Assembly: GCF_018860565.1 (NCBI RefSeq)
Contig: NZ_JAHKPS010000012.1
Span: forward strand, 23,787-87,786
Source: Winogradskyella psychrotolerans
GTDB taxonomy: Bacteria; Bacteroidota; Bacteroidia; Flavobacteriales; Flavobacteriaceae
Reading direction: 5' to 3'
Length of the DNA: 64,000 nt
Part shown: positions 33,817 to 42,700 of the stretch, piece by piece
How positions within the stretch are numbered: the first letter of the stretch is position 1
Layout: the number at the start of each line of letters is the position of its first letter
The notes under the pieces: generated by a model
Told to the model about the DNA's origin: nothing
Seen by the model: only the letters and a program-made list of their open reading frames with translations
The model's database searches: none
Position numbers and translations under genes: made by a program

Positions 33817-36800
33817 ATGAAAGAAGGAATCGCAGGTAAAATCGCCAAAGTCTTTATGCAATCGAAGCTTACAGTGCTTTTGATGATTGTATTTATGGTG
33901 GTTGGTGTATATAGTTCGTTTTTAATTCCGCGTGAAGAAGAACCACAAATCGACGTGCCAATGGCAGACATTTTTGTGGGTTATCCAGGAGCAAGTCCAA
34001 CGGAAGTAGAATCGCGTGTCATTAAACCTTTAGAGCAATTAATATCGAATATTAAAGGTGTAGAATATGTGTATTCAACCTCTATGAAAGAACAAGGCAT
34101 GGTCATTGTTCAGTTTTATGTGGGTGAAGATATTGAGCGTTCGTTTGTAAAATTATACAACGAAATTAACAAACACATGGACCAAATGCCAGCTGGTGTA
34201 ACGTTTCCATTAGTAAAAACACGTGCTATTGACGATGTGCCAATGTTAGGATTGACCTTATGGAGCGAGAATTATGACGATTACCAGTTAAACCAAATGG
34301 CTCAAGAATTAGAGGCTGAGATTAAGAAGGTAAATGATGTGGCAATTACACATAAAATTGGAGGAAGAGACCGTCAGTTACGTGTGGTTTTAGATAAGGA
34401 TAAATTAGCAGCGAGCGGATTAGATTTCTTGTCGGTGTCTGAAATGATTAAAGCCAACAACAGCCAATTAAGTGCTGGAAGTTTTGATAAAAGTGACACG
34501 GAGTTTTTGGTAAATACAGGTAAGTTCTTAGCCTCAGTAACTGATGTTGAAAATTTAGTGGTTGGTGTACAACAAAATCAGCCAATTTATTTAAAACAAG
34601 TGGCTAACATTATCGACGGTCCAGAAGTGCCACAGAATTATGTGAGTTTAGGCTTTGGAAAAGGAGGCGAAAAATCAGCTGAGTACAAGTCAGAATATCC
34701 TGCAGTTACCATTTCTGTTGCCAAACGAAAAGGTGCAGATGCCATGAAAATCGCGGAAGTGATTATAGATAAAGTAGATCATTTACGAGCAACTTTAATT
34801 CCAGATGATGTTCATGTAGAAATTACAAGAAACTACGGAGAAACCGCATCTCATAAAGTGTCAGAATTACTGTTACACCTTATCGGTTCTATCTTTGCAG
34901 TAACGATTGTAGTAATGTTAGCCATGGGCTGGCGAGGTGGATTGGTCGTATTTTTATCAGTACCAATTACGTTTGCTTTAACCTTGTTGAGTTACTACAT
35001 GATGGATTATACGCTTAACCGAATTACGTTATTCGCATTAGTATTCGTAACAGGAATCGTCGTCGATGACTCTATTATTATTGCCGAAAACATGCATAGG
35101 CATTTCAAAATGAAACGCTTACCATTTAAACAAGCCGCTTTATACGCCATTAACGAAGTTGGTAATCCAACCATCTTAGCGACATTTACGGTGATTGCTT
35201 CGGTATTACCAATGGCTTTTGTGTCTGGATTAATGGGACCGTATATGGCACCAATGCCAATTGGAGCATCAATTGCTATGATTTTATCGCTATTTGTAGC
35301 TTTAACCATTACGCCTTATTTGGGTTATATTTTCTTAAGAGAGAAAGATAAAAAAGGAGCGGAGGAGAAGCCTGAAAAAGCAGTAGAGGACACACTGATT
35401 TATAGAATTTACAACAAATTTGAAAGACCGCTTTTAGAAAGTAAAGGAAAACGTTGGTTGTTTTTATTAGGAACGTTTGCTGTCTTATTAGGAACGATGG
35501 CCTTATTTTTTACCAATTCGGTTGCTGTAAAAATGCTGCCTTTTGATAACAAGAATGAGTTTCAGGTGGTGATTGATATGCCAGAAGGTACAACTTTAGA
35601 ACGCACAGGTGTTGTAGCTCAAGAGATTTCTCAGTATTTATCGACCCGACCAGAAGTAGTGAATTATCAAAACTATGTTGGGACGTCTGCACCAATTACT
35701 TTTAATGGTTTAGTACGTCATTACGATTTACGTGGTGGCTCTAATATGGCAGATATTCAAGTAAATTTATTATCTAAAGAAGACCGTTCAGCGCAAAGTC
35801 ATGATATCGCTAAATTATTGCGTCCAGATATTCAGAAGATTGCTTCAAAATACAATGCGAATGTGAAGTTGGTTGAAGTGCCACCAGGACCACCTGTATT
35901 ATCAACTATTGTTGCCGAAATTTATGGACCTGATTATGAAGAACAAATTAAAGTTGCAAACCACGTTCAAGATATCTTAAAGAACACAACTGATGTGGTT
36001 GATATTGATTGGATGGTTGAAGATGATCAAACCGAATATCAATTCGATATCAATAAAGAGAAAGCCATGTTATATGGTGTAGCACCACAGCAAATAGCGT
36101 ATACTATGAACATGGCGTTATCTAATAGAGCTATCACTAATTTATATGATGAAGATGCAGTTAGCCAAGTAGGCTTAGTATTAGCTTTAGATGAAAAAGA
36201 AAAATCGACGATTACGGATATTTCACAATTAAAAGTGAAATCGAAACAAGGCCATATGGTGCCAATTGCCGATTTGGTAACGATTAGTGAAACAACTGCG
36301 GCAAAAAGTATCTATCGAAAAAATCAAAAACGTGTGGTGCATGTCATGGCAGATATGGCTGGAGATTTAGAAAGTCCTGCGTATGCCATTTTAGGCATGG
36401 AAGAAAAATTAAAAGATATTCCATTACCACAAGGTTTTGAGATCAATGAAATGTACTTAGGGCAACCAGAATTTGAAGATGATTATACCGTAAAATGGGA
36501 TGGTGAATGGCAAATTACATTAGAAGTCTTTAGAGATTTAGGAATTGCCTTTTTAGGTGCTATTATATTGATTTACATATTAATTGTCGGCTGGTTTCAA
36601 AACTTTAAAGCACCAATTGTTATGATGGTTGCGATCCCATTATCCTTAATCGGAATAATTTTAGGCCATTGGTTGATGGGAGCATTCTTTACTGCCACTT
36701 CATTTATTGGTATGATTGCTTTAGCCGGCATTATGGTAAGAAACTCAGTATTACTGATTGATTTTATCAACTTAAGAACAGCAGAAGGCGTACCGTTAAA

Positions 36801-37011
36801 ACAAGCCGCAATTGAAGCAGGAGCCGTTAGAACCACACCAATTTTATTAACTGCGGGAACGGTTGTTATTGGAGCTTTCGTGATTTTGTTTGACCCAATT
36901 TTCCAAGGATTAGCCATTTCATTAATGGGAGGAACAATTGTGTCAACAGTATTAACATTGTTGGTGGTGCCATTAGTATATTACATGATAGAGAAGAAGA
37001 ATTATAAGTAA
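33817..37011 (+). CDS. RND multidrug efflux permease, AcrB/HAE1-like
   Basis: A 1064-aa inner-membrane RND pump with 12 predicted helices and two large periplasmic loops (about 40-335 and 565-860). The proton-relay aspartates are present in TM4 as VTGIVVDDSIIIAENMHRH (shown in part by IVVDDSII), the two-Asp form typical of HAE1 drug pumps rather than metal-exporting CusA. The N-terminus IPREEEPQIDVP and GYPGASPTEVE are standard. It forms a tripartite pump with the adaptor and TolC. After a 93-bp repeat-bearing spacer come a PII-like gene and a DUF2892 gene, probably in the same transcript. Confidence 0.94.
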   Translation: MKEGIAGKIAKVFMQSKLTVLLMIVFMVVGVYSSFLIPREEEPQIDVPMADIFVGYPGASPTEVESRVIKPLEQLISNIKGVEYVYSTSMKEQGMVIVQFYVGEDIERSFVKLYNEINKHMDQMPAGVTFPLVKTRAIDDVPMLGLTLWSENYDDYQLNQMAQELEAEIKKVNDVAITHKIGGRDRQLRVVLDKDKLAASGLDFLSVSEMIKANNSQLSAGSFDKSDTEFLVNTGKFLASVTDVENLVVGVQQNQPIYLKQVANIIDGPEVPQNYVSLGFGKGGEKSAEYKSEYPAVTISVAKRKGADAMKIAEVIIDKVDHLRATLIPDDVHVEITRNYGETASHKVSELLLHLIGSIFAVTIVVMLAMGWRGGLVVFLSVPITFALTLLSYYMMDYTLNRITLFALVFVTGIVVDDSIIIAENMHRHFKMKRLPFKQAALYAINEVGNPTILATFTVIASVLPMAFVSGLMGPYMAPMPIGASIAMILSLFVALTITPYLGYIFLREKDKKGAEEKPEKAVEDTLIYRIYNKFERPLLESKGKRWLFLLGTFAVLLGTMALFFTNSVAVKMLPFDNKNEFQVVIDMPEGTTLERTGVVAQEISQYLSTRPEVVNYQNYVGTSAPITFNGLVRHYDLRGGSNMADIQVNLLSKEDRSAQSHDIAKLLRPDIQKIASKYNANVKLVEVPPGPPVLSTIVAEIYGPDYEEQIKVANHVQDILKNTTDVVDIDWMVEDDQTEYQFDINKEKAMLYGVAPQQIAYTMNMALSNRAITNLYDEDAVSQVGLVLALDEKEKSTITDISQLKVKSKQGHMVPIADLVTISETTAAKSIYRKNQKRVVHVMADMAGDLESPAYAILGMEEKLKDIPLPQGFEINEMYLGQPEFEDDYTVKWDGEWQITLEVFRDLGIAFLGAIILIYILIVGWFQNFKAPIVMMVAIPLSLIGIILGHWLMGAFFTATSFIGMIALAGIMVRNSVLLIDFINLRTAEGVPLKQAAIEAGAVRTTPILLTAGTVVIGAFVILFDPIFQGLAISLMGGTIVSTVLTLLVVPLVYYMIEKKNYK

Positions 37012-37017
37012 TAATTG

Positions 37018-37090
37018 TTCCGCAAATTTCACAGATTTGCGCAGAATAAACACCTACAATCTGCATGAATCTGTGAAATCCGCGAGAAAC
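37018..37090 (+). repeat. Intergenic inverted repeat downstream of RND permease
   Basis: TCCGCAAATTTCACAGATT (left) and AATCTGTGAAATCCGCGAGA (right) form an inverted pair around AGAATAAACACCTACAATCT. It belongs to the same word family as the repeats in the ABC operon. Confidence 0.7.
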
Positions 37091-37104
37091 TAAAACACAT
37101 ACAA

Positions 37105-37410
37105 ATGAAATTAGTCATAGTCACCGTAGTGGATTACTACAAAAAAGATATCATCGAGTTATTTAAGCAGGCTCAAATTAGTAATTTCAGTGAGTCCGAT
37201 ATTGAAGGATTTAAAACTACTACAGCTGTAAAGCTTGATTCTAATTGGTTTGCGAGTAAGCAAAGTGGAGCGGATTCTGAAATGTTTTTTTCCTTTACAG
37301 AAGATAAAAATATTGACGAGCTATTCACTTTAATAAAAGAATTCAATGAAAATTTAGAAACTAATAATCCTATAAAAGCGATTGTAGTTCCTATTGAAAG
37401 ATTTATATAA
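37105..37410 (+). CDS. PII-like small protein in RND operon
   Basis: A 101-aa protein starting MKLVIVTVVDYYKKDIIELFKQAQI and containing a predicted beta-alpha-beta/beta-alpha-beta ferredoxin-like pattern, as in PII/CutA1/DUF3240 small proteins. The C-terminus KAIVVPIERFI is the usual last strand. Small PII-like proteins are found next to RND pumps in other bacteria (DUF3240 with CusA), so a regulatory or metal/nucleotide-sensing role is plausible but inferred. It is 93 bp after the permease and 18 bp before the DUF2892 gene. Confidence 0.75.
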   Translation: MKLVIVTVVDYYKKDIIELFKQAQISNFSESDIEGFKTTTAVKLDSNWFASKQSGADSEMFFSFTEDKNIDELFTLIKEFNENLETNNPIKAIVVPIERFI

Positions 37411-37428
37411 ACTTAAAAATTAATTAAA

Positions 37429-37638
37429 ATGTTAAATACATATTTTAGAGTCATCGTTGGTACCATGGTATTATTAAGTGTGGTCCTTTCCGTATACGTA
37501 AGTCCTAACTGGATGTGGTTTACGGTATTTATTGGAGTGAATTTAATTCAATCGGCCTTCACAAAATGGTGCTTATTGGAAACTATTTTGGTAAAGTTAG
37601 GAGTAAAGAAAGAGGGTGGTAGTTGTAAGTCTTGTTAA
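37429..37638 (+). CDS. DUF2892 membrane protein with C-terminal CxxC
   Basis: A 69-aa protein with two hydrophobic segments (about 6-26 and 30-50), the DUF2892 pattern found in YgaP-like inner-membrane proteins. The sequence LIQSAFTKWCLLETILVKLGVKK is characteristic of the family. The last residues GGSCKSC add a CxxC pair, which could bind metal or be redox-active. It is the last gene of the RND operon; a stem-loop follows. The function of stand-alone DUF2892 proteins is not established, though association with rhodanese or sulfur genes is common. Confidence 0.85.
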   Translation: MLNTYFRVIVGTMVLLSVVLSVYVSPNWMWFTVFIGVNLIQSAFTKWCLLETILVKLGVKKEGGSCKSC

Positions 37639-37718
37639 CAATGATAGCTTTTTTTGTATATAAAGTAGATTTGGGGCTTCTTTATAGTTAATGATATTAC
37701 GATTCATTAAATGACTAG

Positions 37719-37747
37719 AAAAAATGAGTTAACATCATTTTTATTTT
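37719..37747. terminator. Stem-loop between convergent transcripts
   Basis: AAAAATGA (37720-37727) pairs with TCATTTTT (37735-37742) around a 7-nt loop. It has A-rich and T-rich flanks and so could terminate in both directions, between the DUF2892 gene and the convergent T9SS gene. Confidence 0.6.
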
Positions 37748-37787
37748 AAAGCGCATTGATAATTTCTAATTGTTTTGCTATTTAGTC

Positions 37788-39689
37788 TTATTTATGATTT
37801 ACTATTAGTTTTTTAGTGAAAGATTCGTTATTAAAAAGTTGAATACTGGCTAAATATACCCCATCATTTAAAGATTTTGATGGGAAATTATACTGATCTT
37901 CAATAGATGAAATAGAGTGACTTAAAACTAACCTTCCATTAATATCGTATACTTGGAACGATTTTAAGTTTTTCATATTAGGATTTAATATAAGAAACTG
38001 AGATTCTTGATTAATGGCCAAAATATCAAATTGATTTTTAATGTGAGCTTGAGCATTTAAGGTATTATCATCTTGAAAGACAATTCTAAATCGAGCATCA
38101 AAATTTCCTTCCTCAATATTTAGATCATAATCCTGTTGTGTCAAATCTATGTAGATATCATTTTCTATATCGTGTAAATATATCGGTTGATCATCTTCGA
38201 AATTTTGAACGTCAAAAATGCTAAATTTTAATTGTTGCTGTTGGCTAGACCTAACCACTACAGGTAATGACAAATCTATAGCATAAGCATGTGCTTGAAT
38301 CGTATAAGGTACCGTACCCAGTATCCAATAAGCATCAGTTGGAGCATCACTAGACGATTTTGCTTCTAATCCATAATCAAATTCAGGAGTTGCTGAATGA
38401 TGAAAATTATGAAGCAATTGTCTTGTATATTGATCATTAAATGTAACATTTAAACGAAATCTCTTATGATCTTGAGGTACATTATTAAGACCATATTCAT
38501 TATATAGAAGTTCGCTTGAATCACTATCTTCTGATGAAGTTTGAGTGTTTGCACTTCTAAAGAACATGCTATTACCATCAGAAATCTTTTCATATACGCG
38601 ATGCGCATTTTTCAGATGCACTAAAGAGCCAGGTAATATACCACTAGCGCCTTCTATCATAAAACCTTGACCAATTGGAATGTATCGTTTTGATATTTTA
38701 GAACCTGTATTGTCATCCGGTGATGGGGCTAAAGGTATTGGGTTTCCTGCACCATCATAAGCTGAAAACATGGCATTTACAAAACTTTCAACACCAGTAC
38801 TAGAGATTGTATATGATGCGTAGCCACCTACATAATCCGAAAGCATATGAGATCCTTCATCGGATTGCTCCCAAAAATACAGCGCACCAGTGGTTGTAGG
38901 TTGCGGACTAGGTGCATTATTCAAATTAGTATTTTGTGGATCATGGATAAAACGTAAGGCATCTATCGCTGATGGATAAGGATTACCTATTAACGTAAAT
39001 TCGTCAGCAGTAACAATATTACTTATGGTTCCATTATTGGCTTTTCCTCTAAAATCATACAATTGGTTGGTAGTTCCCATTACACCTTTCATCGTAAATC
39101 CAAGTCCAGGTAAAATAGAGGATGATGCGCCAACATAATTCCAATCGGTGTAGTCATTCGATGTATTAAAGGTGTATAGCCAGCGATTAGAGATTGTTAG
39201 TGATGGTGATGAAAATCCGTCAAAGCTAGAGGTGAATTCTACATCAGCACTCGAAGTTAAACCTTCTGGATCTTGTAAGGTTACAAGATAAGTAGCCTCA
39301 TCAATTAAATTGACACGAGCAGATTCATTCCCAAATAAATTAGAATTATTCCCTACAGGCGAACACCAATAATTATAGGTGTAATTGCTAGCATTACCTG
39401 TCTGATAAACACTGAGCTCACCAAGTCCTGTATTAGTAGAAACTTCATTCCCTTGAATAAGTTGTCCCTCTTTTCTTAAATAAAATTTTGAATCCGTTTC
39501 ACCTAACGTTATAGCATCGTTTACAAAAATAATTTCATCATTTACAATAATAAAATTGTCATTTCTTACGCTTAACTGTGCGTAAGCTGAGAAAGCCGTT
39601 CCAAATAACATAATAAAAGCTGTAATAGTCCTTACATGAGTATTGAAAAATGGGTGTTTTATCTTCACAATATTTATAAAATTTATCAT
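37788..39689 (-). CDS. T9SS-sorted secreted protein
   Basis: A 633-aa exported protein. The N-terminal hydrophobic segment (about 20-37, ending AYAQ) is a signal peptide after a longer-than-usual basic N-region; an internal start nearer the segment is possible. The C-terminal 75 residues form a type A T9SS sorting domain: FQVYDINGRLVLSHS, then LNDGVYLASIQL and ending in KKLIVNHK. The middle is beta-rich with no recognised catalytic motif. It lies 40 bp downstream of the giant repetitive gene and is probably in the same operon, suggesting a joint surface structure. Confidence 0.82.
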   Translation of the reverse strand: MINFINIVKIKHPFFNTHVRTITAFIMLFGTAFSAYAQLSVRNDNFIIVNDEIIFVNDAITLGETDSKFYLRKEGQLIQGNEVSTNTGLGELSVYQTGNASNYTYNYWCSPVGNNSNLFGNESARVNLIDEATYLVTLQDPEGLTSSADVEFTSSFDGFSSPSLTISNRWLYTFNTSNDYTDWNYVGASSSILPGLGFTMKGVMGTTNQLYDFRGKANNGTISNIVTADEFTLIGNPYPSAIDALRFIHDPQNTNLNNAPSPQPTTTGALYFWEQSDEGSHMLSDYVGGYASYTISSTGVESFVNAMFSAYDGAGNPIPLAPSPDDNTGSKISKRYIPIGQGFMIEGASGILPGSLVHLKNAHRVYEKISDGNSMFFRSANTQTSSEDSDSSELLYNEYGLNNVPQDHKRFRLNVTFNDQYTRQLLHNFHHSATPEFDYGLEAKSSSDAPTDAYWILGTVPYTIQAHAYAIDLSLPVVVRSSQQQQLKFSIFDVQNFEDDQPIYLHDIENDIYIDLTQQDYDLNIEEGNFDARFRIVFQDDNTLNAQAHIKNQFDILAINQESQFLILNPNMKNLKSFQVYDINGRLVLSHSISSIEDQYNFPSKSLNDGVYLASIQLFNNESFTKKLIVNHK

Positions 39690-39729
39690 AGATATTTATT
39701 TAAAAATTAAATAGTGTCTATTACTTATT

Positions 39730-42700
39730 TTAATTTACTGTAGCTGTAACATTAGATTCATTATATGACCAGTTGTCACTACCTAAGTTTCTTCCCCAAA
39801 GCGATATCGTATACGTTCCGTCACAAGAACTATTTGCACCACTGGTCCCATTATAGCCTTTGAAATAATCATGGTTAACTTCTGGAAAATCCCCTCCTGA
39901 TAAACTGATGTCACTACATCCATCGCTTCCGGTTAAACGAACCTCAAAATTTAAAGTATCCGTAGTACTTGCACCAGTTAGTTTTACTATGGTTGACCAA
40001 TTTACTAATATAACATCTCCGTTTCTTACATCTAAGGCAGAGGATGCATTAGAAATTCTTCTCCAATCATCCGAACTATTATAATTAGCACCTGTACCTC
40101 TGGCAAAAGTTGCACTTCTAGTAGATCTAATGTTTAAAACACCTTGACTATCAGCGTACACAATTCTATTTTGCGAATTGCTTAAATCGCGTACACGGGC
40201 TGTGCCATTAATGTCTAATTTTTCTGTAGGTCCAGTTGTGCCAATCCCTAATCCTGTTGTAGTTAAAGTCATTCCAGTACTAGTCGTTACAGCGGTTCCT
40301 GCTGTTACACCTTCAGCTAATTCAAATGACATTGCTGCATTTGTACTGCTATCTACATTTACACTTATTCGTGCTGCATTACCGTTTACATCTGGGATTC
40401 GAGCTGTATTATTAAAAGTTACGTTAGCATTTCCACCACCATCGTTAGCTGTAAGTGCAACCGAACCAGTATTTATACCTACTTCAATTCTATTGATTTC
40501 CATTTGTGAATGCAGTGATGCCGCACGACCCACTTGAATGTTACCGTTGATAATGTTCAGCCTTTCTTCAGGGTCCGACATTCCAATACCAATTCTATTA
40601 GTATCAGCGTCTACTGTAAAAGTAGATCCATCAACTTGGAAAGCATCGTTGGCACTACCATTAAAATCTATGGTATTTGCACTTAAATTTATAATTCGAT
40701 TTGAAGTTAAAGTTCCGTTGGTGTGATACAAGTTATCTTCGGTTCCTCCACCAGCGGCTACAATTTGTGCAGCTGTCCTTCTTCGAATGTTACCACTAGA
40801 ATCTCTGGTTAAAATATTGTCAGAATCCTCTCCGTTGTTTACCGTTCTAATTCTAGCCGTTCCGCTAATATCTAATTTAGCCGTAGGATCACTTATACCT
40901 ATACCCACGTTACCACCATCCTCTATAAAGAAGTCATCTGTATTGTTAGTTCCTAATCTTATTTGTCCAGATCCACGACTACGCAAATACATAACACCGT
41001 TACCTTCATTATCAATAATAAAATCCCCATCCGAACCATTATTTCTAATAATCTCGGCATCGTTTGCTGTATCAGTATCCGTAAAAAATTGAATTCGAGA
41101 GTTTCTGTTACCAGTTCCCATTTCATTAATTCTGAAATCACCATCACGGAAATTATTTGAGCCCAATCTACTGTTTCCATTAACATGAAATCGCTCAGTA
41201 GGTGTTATTGTTCCCACTCCCACATTACCGTTACTATTTATTCTTATTCTTTCATTATTATTTGAATAAATAGACAAGTTTCCGTCGCCTTGCTGTTGTA
41301 AACCTGTATCTGTGTCACCAATAGCTAGATCTATATTAGGGCTCGTGGTTCCAATACCAACATTATTTGAGCTACCATCGATTACTAAAGTGTTGGCGTC
41401 AAAATTAACATCGTAATTATTTTGAGTGATATTACGGTTTCCTGTAATTGTACCACTTGTGGAATAAAAATTATCATCACCTCCGCCACCAGCAGCTACA
41501 ATCTCTGCTGCTGTACGTTTACGAATATTACCACTAGAATCTCTAGTTAGGATATTATCTGTTGCCGCACCATCATCTACAGTTCTAATTCTAGCATTTC
41601 CATTGACATCTAGTTTTGCAGTTGGGTTATTCAATCCCACACCGACATTATTAGTTCCGCCGTCTACAACTAAAGTGTTTGAATCAAAGTTTAAGTCATT
41701 AGTCCCAGAAATAAGAACATTTGTATTATTTGTAATAGTACCTCCTAGGCGAACATCATTTCCAGACTTAGTTAAGCCATTACTGGCGGTTATATTAGAA
41801 ATTCCTGCAGCCGTTACAATTTGTGCAGCTGTTCTTCTGCGAATGTTACCATTAGAATCTCTTGTTAAAATATTATCAGAAGCATCTCCATTATTAACGG
41901 TTCTAATTCTAGCAGTTCCATTGACATCGAACTTTGCTGTTGGGTTATTTATACCAATACCTACATTACCACCATCTTCAATATAAAAGTCATCGGTATT
42001 GTTGGTTCCTAATCTAATCTGTCCAGATCCGCGGTTACGCAAATACATAATACCATTACCTTCGTTGTCTATTATTAAAGAACCGTCAGTACCACTTGAT
42101 CGAATAATCTCAGCTTCATTCGCACTGTCTGAGTCAGAGAAGAATTGAACCCTTGAGTTTCTGTTTCCTGTACCCATTTCGTGAAGTCTAAAATCACCGT
42201 CATGAGATCTGTTAGTCCCTAATCGGCTAATACCATTGACATGAAATCGTTCTGTAGGTGTTATTGTTCCCACGCCCACATTACCGTTACTATTTATTCT
42301 TATTCTTTCGTTGTTATTTGAGTAAATAGATAAGTTGCCATCACCTTGCTGTTGTAAACCTGTATCTGTATCACCAATAGCTAAATCTATATTAGGATAT
42401 GCGGTTCCAATACCAACGTTGTTTGCGCTACCATCAATCACTAAGGTGTTAGCATCAAAATTAACATCGTAGTTATTTTGAGTGATATTACGGTTTCCTG
42501 TAATTGTACCACTCGTAGAATAAATGTTATCATCGTTACCACCACCAGCAGCCACAATTTCAGCAGCAGTTCTTTGGCGCACATTTCCACTTGCATCTTT
42601 AGTTAAAATATTATCCGTTGCCGCACCATTATTTACCGTTCTAATTCTTGCTGTTCCATTAACATCAAGCTTAGCTGTTGGGTTATTAATACCAATACCC

